64,000 nucleotides of DNA from Falsirhodobacter sp. alg1. Its GTDB lineage: Bacteria > Pseudomonadota > Alphaproteobacteria > Rhodobacterales > Rhodobacteraceae. Where the stretch lies: positions 573,315 to 637,314 of the forward strand of contig NZ_BBJC02000001.1 in NCBI RefSeq assembly GCF_000739715.2, written 5' to 3'. The position numbers were made by a program, and so were the translations under genes. This document shows, piece after piece, positions 45,189 through 55,535 of the stretch (position 1 is the stretch's first letter; each line of letters opens with the position of its first letter). A model generated the notes under the pieces. That model was not told the DNA's origin. It did not search any database and was given only the letters and a program-made list of their open reading frames with translations.

Positions 45189-46990
45189 CAATACACCCGT
45201 GCCTTGGGCGCGATCTTCTTCAGATCGATTCCGCCGTCTTCAAGCGCGGTCAGCGGGTCGAGGTGTACCGGACGATAATCCAGGCGGACATCGTTGCCCT
45301 CGATCCATGCCAGCGAGTGCTTGCGCCAGTTCTCGTCGTCGCGATCGGGATAATCCTCATGCGCATGGGCGCCGCGGGATTCCTTGCGCGCCTCGGCACC
45401 GACGATGGTTGCAAGCGCGTTCGGCATCAGGTTCGCCAGTTCGAGCGTTTCCATCAGGTCCGAGTTCCACACCAGGCTACGGTCAGTCACCTTGATGTCT
45501 GACATCTTGGCGGCGATCGCCTTCATCTTCTCGACGCCTTCGGCCAGCGTCTTGTCGGTCCGGAATACGGCCGCATCCGCCTGCATCGCACGCTGCATCT
45601 CCAGCCGCAGGTCGGCGGTCGGTGTGGAGCCGTTCGCGTTCCGGAAGCTGTCGAAACGATCAAAGATCGCATCCACGGCGGCCGTGTTCACAGGGGCGTT
45701 CCGTTCGGCGGGATTGACGACCTCGGCAGCCTTGATGGCTGCAGCGCGGCCGAATACGACCAGATCGATCAGCGAGTTCGACCCGAGACGGTTCGCACCG
45801 TGAACCGACGCGCAACCTGCTTCGCCCACAGCCATCAGGCCGGGATAGGTTGCATTCGGGTTTTCCGCAGTCGGGTTCAACACTTCGCCCCAATAGTTGG
45901 TCGGAATGCCACCCATGTTGTAGTGAACCGTCGGCAGAACCGGAATCGGTTCTTTCGTCAGGTCGACACCGGCAAAGATTCGTGCGGATTCAGAAATCCC
46001 CGGAAGGCGTTCGTGCAACGTTTCCGGTGGGAGGTGGTTGAGGTGGAGATGGATGTGATCCTTGTTCTCACCCACGCCACGGCCTTCGCGGATTTCCATC
46101 GTCATGCAGCGGGAAACCACATCGCGTGACGCCAGATCCTTGTAGGTCGGGGCGTAGCGTTCCATGAACCGCTCCCCTTCGGAGTTGGTCAGGTAACCGC
46201 CTTCGCCGCGTGCACCTTCGGTAATCAGGCAGCCCGAACCATAGATGCCGGTCGGGTGGAATTGCACGAATTCCATATCCTGCAGCGGTAGCCCTGCGCG
46301 GGCCACCATGCCGCCACCGTCGCCGGTGCAGGTATGGGCCGAAGTCGCACTGAAATAGGCACGGCCGTAACCGCCCGTTGCCAGCACCACCATCTTGGCG
46401 GTGAAGACATGCATCGTGCCGTCATCCAGTTTCCACGCAACCACACCTGTGCATTTGCCGTCGGTGATGATCAGGTCGAGCGCGAAATACTCGATGTAGA
46501 ATTCGGCGTTGTTCTTCAGCGACTGGCCATAGAGCGTGTGCAGGATGGCGTGGCCTGTCCGGTCGGCTGCAGCGCAGGTACGCTGGACGGGAGGGCCTTC
46601 ACCGAATTCGGTGGTGTGGCCACCGAAGGGGCGCTGGTAGATCTTGCCTTCCTCGGTGCGGCTGAACGGAACGCCGTAATGCTCCAGCTCGTAAACGGCC
46701 TTGGGCGCTTCACGGGCGAGGTATTCCATCGCGTCCGTGTCGCCCAGCCAGTCCGACCCCTTCACGGTGTCGTACATGTGCCACTGCCAGTTGTCGGGGC
46801 CCATGTTCGACAGGCTGGCAGCAATGCCACCCTGCGCCGCAACAGTGTGCGAGCGGGTCGGGAAAACCTTGGTGACGCAGGCGGTGCGCAAGCCCTGTTC
46901 GGCCATGCCGAGCGTGGCGCGCAAACCGGCGCCGCCAGCCCCCACTACCACGACGTCGTATTCATGCGTCTCGTATTCGTAAGAAGCCAT
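45188..46990 (-). CDS. sdhA: Succinate dehydrogenase flavoprotein subunit
   Basis: 600 residues. The FAD fold ([20 protein letters not shown]) and the flavin-linking His in [11 protein letters not shown] are visible. The active-site segments are [13 protein letters not shown] with EGARGEGG, and [11 protein letters not shown]. It oxidises succinate to fumarate in complex II. ATG 46990 gives the normal start; the longer frame to 47050 overlaps sdhD. It lies 10 bases after sdhD, and its stop overlaps the first lipoprotein gene by one base. Confidence 0.97.
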   Translation of the reverse strand: MASYEYETHEYDVVVVGAGGAGLRATLGMAEQGLRTACVTKVFPTRSHTVAAQGGIAASLSNMGPDNWQWHMYDTVKGSDWLGDTDAMEYLAREAPKAVYELEHYGVPFSRTEEGKIYQRPFGGHTTEFGEGPPVQRTCAAADRTGHAILHTLYGQSLKNNAEFYIEYFALDLIITDGKCTGVVAWKLDDGTMHVFTAKMVVLATGGYGRAYFSATSAHTCTGDGGGMVARAGLPLQDMEFVQFHPTGIYGSGCLITEGARGEGGYLTNSEGERFMERYAPTYKDLASRDVVSRCMTMEIREGRGVGENKDHIHLHLNHLPPETLHERLPGISESARIFAGVDLTKEPIPVLPTVHYNMGGIPTNYWGEVLNPTAENPNATYPGLMAVGEAGCASVHGANRLGSNSLIDLVVFGRAAAIKAAEVVNPAERNAPVNTAAVDAIFDRFDSFRNANGSTPTADLRLEMQRAMQADAAVFRTDKTLAEGVEKMKAIAAKMSDIKVTDRSLVWNSDLMETLELANLMPNALATIVGAEARKESRGAHAHEDYPDRDDENWRKHSLAWIEGNDVRLDYRPVHLDPLTALEDGGIDLKKIAPKARVY

Positions 46991-47000
46991 TTGTGTTTCC

Positions 47001-47372
47001 TCAGAGCGCGAGTTTGACCAGCGCGAAGATGCCAAGGCCCATGCAGACATAGCTGAAGGCCGTGACCAGTAGGATCAGCCCCTGACGGACATGTCCCTTC
47101 GAGTAGTCTTCGAGCATTACCTGTGCGCCGTTCTTGAAGTGCAACAGCCCGACAACCAGTGTCAGCCCGGCAACGACGGCGGGAAAGGGGCGCGAGTAGT
47201 AGATTACGGCGCTTTCGTAATCCGATCCGAGTGCTGCCCCGAAGGTAAAGATGAACAGCGGGATCAGGATCAGCAGGGCCGCCGAAGAGACCTGCATCTG
47301 CCAATGATGATGTGCGCCGGAATGGGCCGAGCCGAGGCCGGCCACACGTTTGTAATCGGTCAGGTACCGCAT
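47001..47372 (-). CDS. sdhD: Succinate dehydrogenase membrane anchor subunit
   Basis: 123 residues with three hydrophobic helices (about 28-48, 62-80 and 95-120). [22 protein letters not shown] at the N-terminus and [21 protein letters not shown] are typical of alphaproteobacterial SdhD; the Asp-Tyr in the second segment belongs to the quinone pocket. With SdhC it anchors SdhAB and holds haem b and quinone. It follows sdhC by 12 bases. Confidence 0.92.
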   Translation of the reverse strand: MRYLTDYKRVAGLGSAHSGAHHHWQMQVSSAALLILIPLFIFTFGAALGSDYESAVIYYSRPFPAVVAGLTLVVGLLHFKNGAQVMLEDYSKGHVRQGLILLVTAFSYVCMGLGIFALVKLAL

Positions 47373-47384
47373 GGATAATCCCCC

Positions 47385-47768
47385 TTACAGCACGACAATT
47401 GTGATGAGCGTCAGAACCACCGATCCGGCAAGGCATGCGATGCCCAGCTTCTCGGCGGTTTCAATTTCGAGGCCGTAGCCCGCATCCCAGATCAGGTGAC
47501 GCACGCCGGCCAGAAGGTGATACCACATTCCCAATACGGAGAGTGTCATGACCAGATCACCGAACCACGAGGTGATGAACCCGTTCGCGGTCGCATAGGC
47601 CTCGGGGCCCGTTGCCGCCGCCAGCAGCCACCAGACAATCATCACGACTGCCACGACCATGGCATTGCCGGTGATTCGCGTCAGGATGGATGTGATGGAG
47701 GTGATTTGCGGACGATAAATCTGGAGGTGGGGTGAAAGAGGGCGCGCCACCCGTTTCGCTTCAGCCAT
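47385..47768 (-). CDS. sdhC: Succinate dehydrogenase cytochrome b556 subunit
   Basis: 127 residues with three membrane helices. RPLSPHLQIYRPQITSITSILTRITG is the SdhC signature (the Ser and Arg line the quinone site), and GVRHLIWD contains the haem-ligand His. It is the first gene of the sdh operon. The 183-base upstream region holds a tandem TGTGATCACA operator. The regulatory distance fits a promoter in this gap rather than read-through alone from the DUF1737 gene. Confidence 0.95.
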   Translation of the reverse strand: MAEAKRVARPLSPHLQIYRPQITSITSILTRITGNAMVVAVVMIVWWLLAAATGPEAYATANGFITSWFGDLVMTLSVLGMWYHLLAGVRHLIWDAGYGLEIETAEKLGIACLAGSVVLTLITIVVL

Positions 47769-47920
47769 GTCGAACCCTTTGTCTTGCTAGCGGACCCGCA
47801 TATTCTTGGGGCGGGCTGGCTTGTTTTCGCAGTTCTGTCATAAATCAGTCTACTCGAAAGTCACGCCGAGCACAGCCCCAAACGCCCGTTTTCACGGCAT
47901 TGCGGCAGAAAAACATCATG

Positions 47921-47951
47921 TGTGATCACAAGGATCGCGCCTGTGATCACG
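47921..47951 (-). promoter_or_regulatory. Two-box operator (TGTGATCACA, N11, TGTGATCACG) upstream of sdhCD(A)B
   Basis: Perfect palindrome TGTGATCACA is at 47921-47930, and a near-copy TGTGATCACG at 47942-47951. The centres are 21 bp apart, two helical turns, so both dimers would lie on one DNA face. The pair lies about 150-180 bases before sdhC, between its start and the DUF1737 stop. The same pair with the same spacing occurs at 50280-50310 before sucC. The regulator is unknown. Confidence 0.65.
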
Positions 47952-48155
47952 TCATTGGGCGCCGAGTTTGATGTCGGGCGTATAGGTTCCCGGCGCATCC
48001 TTGGTCACCGCCTGACCGCACCGCATGACACCTTTGGCAGCATCGAAAGCATAGGTGGGGCTGCCATAAAGCTCCCATCCCTTGTTCAGCGCATCGGTGA
48101 CCTTGTGGCAGAATGCGGATGTGTCGTCTTCGGTCAGCAGGCGATAGATTTTCAT
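47952..48155 (-). CDS. DUF1737 family small protein
   Basis: 67 residues. KIYRLLTEDDTSAFCHKVTDALNKGWELYGSPTYAFD is the typical DUF1737 sequence, a short cytoplasmic alpha/beta family of unknown role. It begins nine bases after the malyl-CoA thioesterase-like gene, so they are probably co-transcribed. Its stop lies directly beside the TGTGATCACA operator of the sdh operon. Confidence 0.85.
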   Translation of the reverse strand: MKIYRLLTEDDTSAFCHKVTDALNKGWELYGSPTYAFDAAKGVMRCGQAVTKDAPGTYTPDIKLGAQ

Positions 48156-48164
48156 GTCTTCTCC

Positions 48165-48998
48165 TCAGGAATTGCGTGCAATGGCTTCGGCCAGTGCGAT
48201 CGTGCGTTGGGCAATTGCCACATGCAGGTTTTCTACGATCCGTCCGTCGTGGACGGCAATGCCCTCACCGCGGGCCGTGGCCTCGGCGTGGGCGGCAATT
48301 TCGGCGCGGGCCCGTTCAACATCATGGATCGTGGGGGAGAAGACCGTATTGGCCACGTCCAGCTGGGCGGGATGGATAAGCGTTTTGCCGTCAAATCCCA
48401 GATCACGCCCCTGTTCGCATTCCGCCTGCAGGCCGGCAATGTCGCGATATGCGGTGTGGACGCCGTCGAGTACCGGTTTACCCGCTGCACGTGCCGCCAG
48501 GATCGTCTGCCCCAATGCATGCAGAAGACCCAGCCGATCGGGCCTGTCCCTGATCATCAGTTCGCGCTGAAGATCGTTGGTGCCCATGACCAGCCCCGCT
48601 ACACGCGGGTGCGCGGCCAGTGCGGCAGCGTTGAGGACGGCCTTTGCCGTTTCTATCATGATCCATAGGGGGTGGGGGGGCTCCACTTCCAGATCTTCCG
48701 GGGTGGAGACCTTGGGAAGGAGGATTCCATCGATCGGTAGCATTGCAAGCGCCGCCAGATCGGCCTTGCCATCCGAGGTATCGGGGGGATTGATCCGCAC
48801 CAGACAAAGCCGGTGGCCGTAATCCGTATCGCGCAGGGCAGGGACCAGCGTGTCGCGGGCGGTATCCTTGCCGGTCGGGCTGACTGCATCCTCAAGATCG
48901 AAGATTATCCCGTCGCAGGGTAATGTCCGCGCTTTTTCCAATGCGCGCGGGTTCGACGCGGGGATATAGAGAATCGAGCGGAGTGGCCGGACGGGCAT
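48165..48998 (-). CDS. CitE/HpcH-family CoA-ester enzyme, probably (3S)-malyl-CoA thioesterase
   Basis: 277 residues. The TIM-barrel CitE-like core shows RSILYIPASNPRALEKA, IIFDLEDAV, the metal-site Glu in IMIETAKAVL and Asp in MGTNDLQRE, and GFDGKTLIHPAQL. In Rhodobacter sphaeroides a paralogue of malyl-CoA lyase (Mcl2) is a (3S)-malyl-CoA thioesterase, completing glyoxylate plus acetyl-CoA to malate, and lies in the same TCA neighbourhood. Length and context here point to that enzyme, but lyase activity cannot be excluded. It is divergent from mdh, whose product uses malate. Confidence 0.8.
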   Translation of the reverse strand: MPVRPLRSILYIPASNPRALEKARTLPCDGIIFDLEDAVSPTGKDTARDTLVPALRDTDYGHRLCLVRINPPDTSDGKADLAALAMLPIDGILLPKVSTPEDLEVEPPHPLWIMIETAKAVLNAAALAAHPRVAGLVMGTNDLQRELMIRDRPDRLGLLHALGQTILAARAAGKPVLDGVHTAYRDIAGLQAECEQGRDLGFDGKTLIHPAQLDVANTVFSPTIHDVERARAEIAAHAEATARGEGIAVHDGRIVENLHVAIAQRTIALAEAIARNS

Positions 48999-49016
48999 AT
49001 CGGAACCTTGCTTGGC

Positions 49017-49035
49017 TGTTCCGCAGACGGGAACA
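49017..49035 (+). promoter_or_regulatory. Inverted repeat TGTTCC-N7-GGAACA between mcl2-like gene and mdh
   Basis: Six-base perfect arms separated by seven bases lie 19 bases from the mcl2-like start. Size and symmetry suit a dimeric repressor. No family can be named. It differs from the LexA direct repeat, because the arms are inverted. Confidence 0.35.
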
Positions 49036-49060
49036 TTTTTACCGGACTATCGCAAGGTCT

Positions 49061-49074
49061 TGCGTGACAATGGC
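49061..49074 (+). promoter_or_regulatory. Inverted repeat CGCAAG-GT-CTTGCG upstream of mdh
   Basis: A 14-base inverted repeat with a two-base centre in the 194-base mcl2-like/mdh divergent region. Its CGCAA/TTGCG arms recur at 49125-49154 and before sucC, so it may belong to the same regulatory set. Confidence 0.35.
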
Positions 49075-49124
49075 GTCTGGCTACCAGATTGGCGACCGCC
49101 AAAGGGGCCGGAATGCCTGCACCC

Positions 49125-50155
<1,031 letters not shown>

Positions 50156-50171
50156 CGCGCCAGATCGATAG

Positions 50172-50202
50172 GGGCGTGGCGCGGGCCACGCCCTTCTTGT
50201 TT
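50172..50202 (+). terminator. Rho-independent terminator after mdh
   Basis: A 9-bp stem, GGGCGTGGC at 50172-50180 with GCCACGCCC at 50185-50193, has a GCGG loop and is followed by TTCTTGTTT. Its T-rich end overlaps the 14-base palindrome at 50198-50211. Confidence 0.8.
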
Positions 50203-50211
50203 GCGCAAACA
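50198..50211 (+). promoter_or_regulatory. Perfect 14-base palindrome TGTTTGCGCAAACA upstream of sucC
   Basis: The palindrome is followed by three further TTTGCG copies at 50321-50326, 50333-50338 and 50366-50371 in the same 260-base mdh-sucC gap. It resembles TTTGCAAA-type sites of the RamB/ScfR acyl-CoA-related regulators, with a central GC added. That link is inference. Confidence 0.45.
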
Positions 50212-50279
50212 GTTTCGACTCGGGGTCATTGCGGGCTATATGCGTATCAGACAGCGCCACTGACCTAGTCGATTGAGCC

Positions 50280-50310
50280 TGTGATCACAGTGGCGAAACG
50301 CGTGATCACA
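50280..50310 (+). promoter_or_regulatory. Two-box operator (TGTGATCACA, N11, CGTGATCACA) upstream of sucCDAB
   Basis: The palindrome at 50280-50289 (12 bases, CTGTGATCACAG, if the flanks are counted) and the second box at 50301-50310 have centres 21 bp apart, exactly as before sdhC. A possible promoter, TTGCGC at 50322-50327 and CATAGA at 50345-50350 with a 17-base spacer, lies just downstream. The boxes would then sit upstream of -35, a place usual for an activator. The promoter match is weak. Confidence 0.65.
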
Positions 50311-50415
50311 AAACCGATTTTTTGCGCCAAACTTTGCGCATTCGCATAGAAACCCGTTTCGGCTCTTTGCGAACCGTGTCATCCACCTACAAAATAACCA
50401 GCATGGGACAATGCC

Positions 50416-51609
50416 ATGAACATTCATGAATACCAGGCCAAGGCGCTTCTGCGGGAGTATGGCGCGCCCGTCTCGGAAGGTCGGATCGTTCTGAAAGCAG
50501 ACGAAGCCAAGACAGCCGCAGGCGAATTGGGCGGGCCGCTTTGGGTCGTCAAATCGCAGATCCACGCAGGTGGTCGCGGTAAAGGGACGTTCAAAGAAGC
50601 GTCCGCCGGCGAAAAGGGCGGTGTCCGCCTTGCGAAATCGGTTGAAGAAGCCGAAGAGCTTGCAAAGCAGATGCTCGGCCGCACGCTGGTTACGCACCAG
50701 ACGGGTCCAGCAGGCAAGCAGGTCAACCGCATCTACATCGAAGACGGTTCCGACATCGAGCGTGAACTGTACCTCGCACTGCTGGTAGACCGCGTCACGA
50801 GCCGCGTTTCCTTCGTTGCTTCCACCGAGGGCGGGATGGACATCGAGGAAGTCGCAGCATCGACCCCTGAAAAAATCATCAGCTTCTCGGTTGATCCGGC
50901 TTCGGGTCTGTCCGACTTCCACGGCCGCAAGGTTGCCTTCGCGCTCGGTCTCGAAGGTGCGCTGGTCAAGCAGTGCGTCGCGCTCACCAAGATCCTCTAC
51001 AAGGCCTTCCTTGAGAAGGACATGGAGATGCTGGAGATCAACCCGCTGATCGTGACGCCCGAAGGCAAGATCAAGGTTCTGGATGCGAAGGTCTCGTTCG
51101 ACGGCAACGCCATGTACCGCCATCCCGACATCGCCGCCCTGCGCGACGAAACCGAGGAAGATTCCAAAGAGCTGGCCGCGTCGAAGTTCGATCTGAACTA
51201 CATCGCGCTGGACGGCGAAATCGGCTGTATGGTGAACGGTGCAGGTCTGGCGATGGCCACGATGGACATCATCAAACTGTATGGTGCCGAGCCTGCGAAC
51301 TTCCTGGACGTTGGTGGCGGTGCGACCAAGGAAAAGGTGACCGAAGCCTTCAAGATCATCACATCGGACCCCAATGTTAAGGGCATCCTCGTGAATATCT
51401 TTGGTGGCATCATGCGCTGCGACGTGATCGCGGAGGGTGTTCTGGCTGCCGTTAAGGAAGTCGGCCTGCAGGTTCCGCTGGTCGTGCGGCTGGAAGGCAC
51501 CAATGTGGAGAAGGGCAAGGAAATCATTGCCAACTCCGGCATGAACGTCATTGCGGGCGACAATCTTTCCGATGCCGCCCAGAAAATTGTTAAAGCGGTG
51601 AAGGGATAA
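50416..51609 (+). CDS. sucC: Succinyl-CoA synthetase beta subunit
   Basis: 397 residues. The ATP-grasp domain starts [19 protein letters not shown], with [15 protein letters not shown] for nucleotide binding and [16 protein letters not shown] for metal. The C-terminal CoA-ligase fold includes [13 protein letters not shown] and [14 protein letters not shown]. With SucD it converts succinyl-CoA to succinate with nucleotide triphosphate formation. It is first in the sucC-sucD-sucA-sucB run, and sucD starts three bases after its stop. Confidence 0.97.
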   Translation: MNIHEYQAKALLREYGAPVSEGRIVLKADEAKTAAGELGGPLWVVKSQIHAGGRGKGTFKEASAGEKGGVRLAKSVEEAEELAKQMLGRTLVTHQTGPAGKQVNRIYIEDGSDIERELYLALLVDRVTSRVSFVASTEGGMDIEEVAASTPEKIISFSVDPASGLSDFHGRKVAFALGLEGALVKQCVALTKILYKAFLEKDMEMLEINPLIVTPEGKIKVLDAKVSFDGNAMYRHPDIAALRDETEEDSKELAASKFDLNYIALDGEIGCMVNGAGLAMATMDIIKLYGAEPANFLDVGGGATKEKVTEAFKIITSDPNVKGILVNIFGGIMRCDVIAEGVLAAVKEVGLQVPLVVRLEGTNVEKGKEIIANSGMNVIAGDNLSDAAQKIVKAVKG

Positions 51610-51612
51610 TCC

Positions 51613-52500
51613 ATGGCCGTTCTCGTCAACGAAAATACCAAAGTCATCTGTCAGGGCCTCACCGGCTCGCAGGGCACGTTCCACACCGAGCAAGCGATTG
51701 CATACGGCACGAAAATGGTCGGTGGTGTAACGCCGGGCAAAGGCGGACAAGAGCATCTTGGCCTGCCGGTGTTCGACTCTGTGCATGACGCTGTTTCCAA
51801 GACAGGTGCAAATGCATCGGTCATCTACGTGCCGCCGCCCTTCGCAGCGGATTCCATCCTTGAAGCGATCGATGCCAACATCGAGCTGATCATCTGCATC
51901 ACCGAGGGCATTCCGGTTCTCGACATGATGAAGGTGAAGCGCGCGATCCTGAATTCGAACTCGCGTCTGATCGGGCCGAACTGCCCGGGCGTCATCACGC
52001 CCGACGCTTGCAAGATCGGCATCATGCCGGGCCACATCCACAAGCGTGGTTCGATCGGTGTTGTCTCGCGTTCGGGTACATTGACGTATGAAGCCGTGAA
52101 ACAGACGTCGGATCTTGGCCTTGGCCAGTCGACCGCTGTCGGCATCGGCGGCGACCCGATCAAGGGAACCGAGCACCTCGAAGTGCTGGACATGTTCCTG
52201 TCGGACCCGGAAACCGAAGCCATGATCATGATCGGTGAGATCGGTGGTTCGGCCGAGGAAGAAGCAGCGCAATTCCTGGCAGACCAGCGCCAGAAAGGCC
52301 GCTGGAAGCCGACTGCGGGCTTCATCGCGGGCCGCACGGCTCCTCCCGGACGCCGCATGGGCCACGCCGGCGCGATCGTTGCCGGCGGCAAAGGCGACGC
52401 CGAGTCGAAGATCAACGCGATGAAAGAGGCCGGCATTGTCGTGGCCGATAGCCCTGCCCATCTGGGTGAGGCGGTCATGAAGGCCCTCGGTCGCGCGTAA
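51613..52500 (+). CDS. sucD: Succinyl-CoA synthetase alpha subunit
   Basis: 295 residues. The CoA-binding Rossmann domain has [15 protein letters not shown] and GVTPGKGG. The phosphohistidine is in [13 protein letters not shown], with the NCPGVITP segment in the active site. It pairs with SucC. It is followed by a 10-bp hairpin and then sucA, so the suc genes likely form one transcript with a possible partial stop between sucD and sucA. Confidence 0.97.
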   Translation: MAVLVNENTKVICQGLTGSQGTFHTEQAIAYGTKMVGGVTPGKGGQEHLGLPVFDSVHDAVSKTGANASVIYVPPPFAADSILEAIDANIELIICITEGIPVLDMMKVKRAILNSNSRLIGPNCPGVITPDACKIGIMPGHIHKRGSIGVVSRSGTLTYEAVKQTSDLGLGQSTAVGIGGDPIKGTEHLEVLDMFLSDPETEAMIMIGEIGGSAEEEAAQFLADQRQKGRWKPTAGFIAGRTAPPGRRMGHAGAIVAGGKGDAESKINAMKEAGIVVADSPAHLGEAVMKALGRA

Positions 52501-52508
52501 CCAAGTCC

Positions 52509-52533
52509 TGCGCCGCCCCGTTCGGGCGGCGCA
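52509..52533 (+). other. Stem-loop between sucD and sucA
   Basis: A perfect 10-bp stem, TGCGCCGCCC at 52509-52518 with GGGCGGCGCA at 52524-52533, has a five-base loop. Only a diffuse T-rich stretch (ATTCTTTG) follows. It could be a partial terminator or mRNA-stabilising hairpin setting the ratio of SCS to 2-oxoglutarate dehydrogenase. Confidence 0.55.
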
Positions 52534-52561
52534 AACCCTATTCTTTGTGTCAGGTGCATCC

Positions 52562-55534
52562 ATGACGGAACATAGCCCTAACGATCAATTTCACGCCTCC
52601 GATTTCATGGACGGCGCCAACGCGGACTATATCGACCAGCTTCAGGCGAGCTATGTCGCCGATCCGAGCAATGTCGATGAACAATGGGCCGAGTTCTTCA
52701 AGGCACTTGGCGAAGATGCCAATGACGCCACTCGTGCTGCCGCAGGCCCAAGCTGGGCGCGCAACGACTGGCCGCCGCAGCCGCTGGACGAACTGACAAG
52801 CGCGCTGACCGGTGAATGGGCCATGTTGCCCGCTGCCGATGCAAAAGCTGCCGCGAAAAAGATTTCGGGCAAGGCTGCCGCTGCAGGCGTCGGTATTTCT
52901 GATGCGCAACTCCAGCAAGCCGTACTGGATTCGATCCGCGCCATCATGTTGATCCGTGCTTACCGGATCCGTGGGCATCTGGCCGCCGATCTTGATCCGC
53001 TTGGAATGCGTGACACAACCACCTCGCACCACCCCGAGCTGGACCCCAAAACATACGGGTTCACCGAAGCCGATATGGATCGCCCGATCTTCATCGACAA
53101 CGTATTGGGTCTGCAGGTTGCCAGCATCCGCCAGATCACAGATCTGGTCAAACGCACCTATTGCGGCACCTTCGCCCTGCAATACATGCATATTTCGGAC
53201 ACCGAGCAATCGGCATGGCTGAAAGAGCGTATTGAGGGCTACGGCAAGGAAATCGCGTTCACACGCGAAGGCCGCCGGGCCATTCTGAACAAGCTGGTCG
53301 AGGCTGAAGGCTTCGAGAAGTTCCTCCATGTCAAATACATGGGCACCAAGCGTTTCGGTCTGGATGGGGGCGAAAGCCTTATTCCGGCGATGGAACAGAT
53401 CATAAAACGTGGTGGTCAGCTGGGCGTGAAAGAAGTCGTTATCGGCATGCCCCACCGTGGGCGTCTGTCGGTTCTGGCAAACGTGATGCAGAAGCCGTAT
53501 CGCGCGATCTTCAACGAATTCCAGGGCGGAAGCTTCAAACCGGATGACGTGGACGGTTCGGGCGATGTGAAGTACCACCTTGGTGCCTCGGCTGATCGCG
53601 CATTCGATGACAACTCGGTCCACCTGTCGCTGACGGCGAACCCGTCGCACCTCGAGGCTGTAAACCCTGTCGTTCTGGGCAAGGTCCGGGCGAAGCAGGA
53701 TCAGTATCACGATACCGAAAAGCGGATGGCTGTTCTGCCGGTTCTGCTGCACGGCGATGCTGCCTTCGCAGGTCAGGGCGTTGTGGCGGAATGCTTCGGA
53801 CTGTCCGGGCTGCGCGGGCACCGTACAGGTGGTACGATCCATATCGTGGTGAACAACCAGATCGGGTTTACAACGGCACCTTCGTTCAGCCGTTCGTCCC
53901 CCTATCCGACCGACATCGCGCTGATGGTCGAGGCGCCGATCTTCCACGTGAACGGGGATGATCCGGAGGCTGTCGTCCACGCGGCCAAGGTTGCGATCGA
54001 ATTCCGCCAGAAGTTCCACAAGGACGTTGTTCTGGACATCTTCTGCTACCGTCGCTTCGGGCATAACGAAGGCGATGAACCGATGTTCACGAATCCGGCG
54101 ATGTACCAGAAGATCCGCAAGCAGAAGACGACCCTTCAGCTTTATACCGACCGCTTGGTTGCCGATGGTCTGATCCCCGAAGGGGAGATCGAGGACATGA
54201 AGGCCCAGTTCCAGTCGATGCTGAACACCGAGTTCGAATCGGCCAAGGATTTCAAACCGAACAAGGCCGACTGGCTGGACGGTCGCTGGAAGCACCTTGA
54301 CCGTGAGGGTGAAAAGTACCAGCCGGGGCAGACAGGTATCTCGGCCGAACTGATGACCGAAATCGGCAATGCGCTGACCAAGGTTCCGGAGGGCTTCGAG
54401 GTTCACAAGACGGTTGCCCGTCTGCTTGAAGCCAAGAAGAAGATGTTCGAAACGGGTAAGGGCTTTGACTGGGCGACCGGTGAGGCGCTGGCATTCGGTT
54501 CTTTGACGGTTGACGGCTATCCTGTTCGTCTGTCGGGGCAGGATTCGACCCGTGGGACGTTCAGCCAACGCCACTCGGCCTTTGTCGAGCAAAACACCGA
54601 AGATCGTTACTATCCGCTGAACCACATCCGTGAAGGACAGTCGCGTTACGACGTGATCGACTCCATGCTGTCGGAATATGCGGTTCTGGGCTTTGAATAT
54701 GGCTATTCGCTGGCAGAACCGAATGCGCTTGTCCTTTGGGAAGCCCAGTTCGGCGATTTCGCCAACGGCGCACAGATCATGTTCGACCAGTTCATCAACT
54801 CGGGTGAATCGAAATGGCTGCGGATGTCGGGCCTGACGATGCTGCTGCCGCACGGCTACGAAGGGCAGGGGCCGGAGCACTCCTCCGCCCGGTTGGAGCG
54901 GTTCCTGCAGATGAGCGCGAATGACAACTGGATCGTTGCCAACGTCTCCACGCCTGCGAACTACTTCCACATCCTGCGCCGCCAGCTTCACCGCGACTTC
55001 CGTAAGCCGCTGGTGCTGATGACGCCGAAATCGCTGTTGCGGCACCCGATGTGCGTGTCCGATGCGGCCGATTTCACCGATGGATCGACATTCCACCGCG
55101 TCCTTTGGGATGATGCGGAAAGCGGCCGTTCGGAGCTGAAGCTGAAGCCGGATTCGGAAATCAAGCGCGTCGTCATCTCGTCGGGCAAGGTCTATTTCGA
55201 TCTGCTGGCCGAGCGGGACGCCCGCAATGCCGATGACGTTTATCTGCTGCGCATGGAGCAGCTGTACCCGTTCCCGGCAATCGCGCTGACCAAGGAATTG
55301 GAGCGTTTCAAGAACGCCGAGATTGTCTGGTGTCAGGAAGAGCCTAAAAACATGGGTGGCTGGACATTCGTCGAGCCAAATATCGAAACAGTGTTGACTG
55401 CGATCGGGGCGAAACACAAACGCGCCGTTTATGCAGGACGCGCTGCATCGGCATCGCCGGCAACCGGTCTGGCTTCGCGCCACAAGACCGAGCAGACGAC
55501 GCTTGTTAACGAAGCTTTGACGGTAGGGGGCTGA
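52562..55534 (+). CDS. sucA: 2-Oxoglutarate dehydrogenase E1 component
   Basis: 990 residues. The N-terminal E2-binding helix ([24 protein letters not shown]) and the thiamine-diphosphate region are standard: [27 protein letters not shown], and [14 protein letters not shown]. The C-terminal transketolase-like half has [18 protein letters not shown] and [22 protein letters not shown]. It decarboxylates 2-oxoglutarate. ATG 52562 has AGGTG upstream; GTG 52547 is an alternative. sucB begins one base after its stop. Confidence 0.97.
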   Translation: MTEHSPNDQFHASDFMDGANADYIDQLQASYVADPSNVDEQWAEFFKALGEDANDATRAAAGPSWARNDWPPQPLDELTSALTGEWAMLPAADAKAAAKKISGKAAAAGVGISDAQLQQAVLDSIRAIMLIRAYRIRGHLAADLDPLGMRDTTTSHHPELDPKTYGFTEADMDRPIFIDNVLGLQVASIRQITDLVKRTYCGTFALQYMHISDTEQSAWLKERIEGYGKEIAFTREGRRAILNKLVEAEGFEKFLHVKYMGTKRFGLDGGESLIPAMEQIIKRGGQLGVKEVVIGMPHRGRLSVLANVMQKPYRAIFNEFQGGSFKPDDVDGSGDVKYHLGASADRAFDDNSVHLSLTANPSHLEAVNPVVLGKVRAKQDQYHDTEKRMAVLPVLLHGDAAFAGQGVVAECFGLSGLRGHRTGGTIHIVVNNQIGFTTAPSFSRSSPYPTDIALMVEAPIFHVNGDDPEAVVHAAKVAIEFRQKFHKDVVLDIFCYRRFGHNEGDEPMFTNPAMYQKIRKQKTTLQLYTDRLVADGLIPEGEIEDMKAQFQSMLNTEFESAKDFKPNKADWLDGRWKHLDREGEKYQPGQTGISAELMTEIGNALTKVPEGFEVHKTVARLLEAKKKMFETGKGFDWATGEALAFGSLTVDGYPVRLSGQDSTRGTFSQRHSAFVEQNTEDRYYPLNHIREGQSRYDVIDSMLSEYAVLGFEYGYSLAEPNALVLWEAQFGDFANGAQIMFDQFINSGESKWLRMSGLTMLLPHGYEGQGPEHSSARLERFLQMSANDNWIVANVSTPANYFHILRRQLHRDFRKPLVLMTPKSLLRHPMCVSDAADFTDGSTFHRVLWDDAESGRSELKLKPDSEIKRVVISSGKVYFDLLAERDARNADDVYLLRMEQLYPFPAIALTKELERFKNAEIVWCQEEPKNMGGWTFVEPNIETVLTAIGAKHKRAVYAGRAASASPATGLASRHKTEQTTLVNEALTVGG

Positions 55535-55535
55535 T

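Noticed and set aside
50236-52563. A 775-codon open frame antisense to sucC and sucD
   Set aside because: It is a shadow of the two succinyl-CoA synthetase genes, without start signals or domains.
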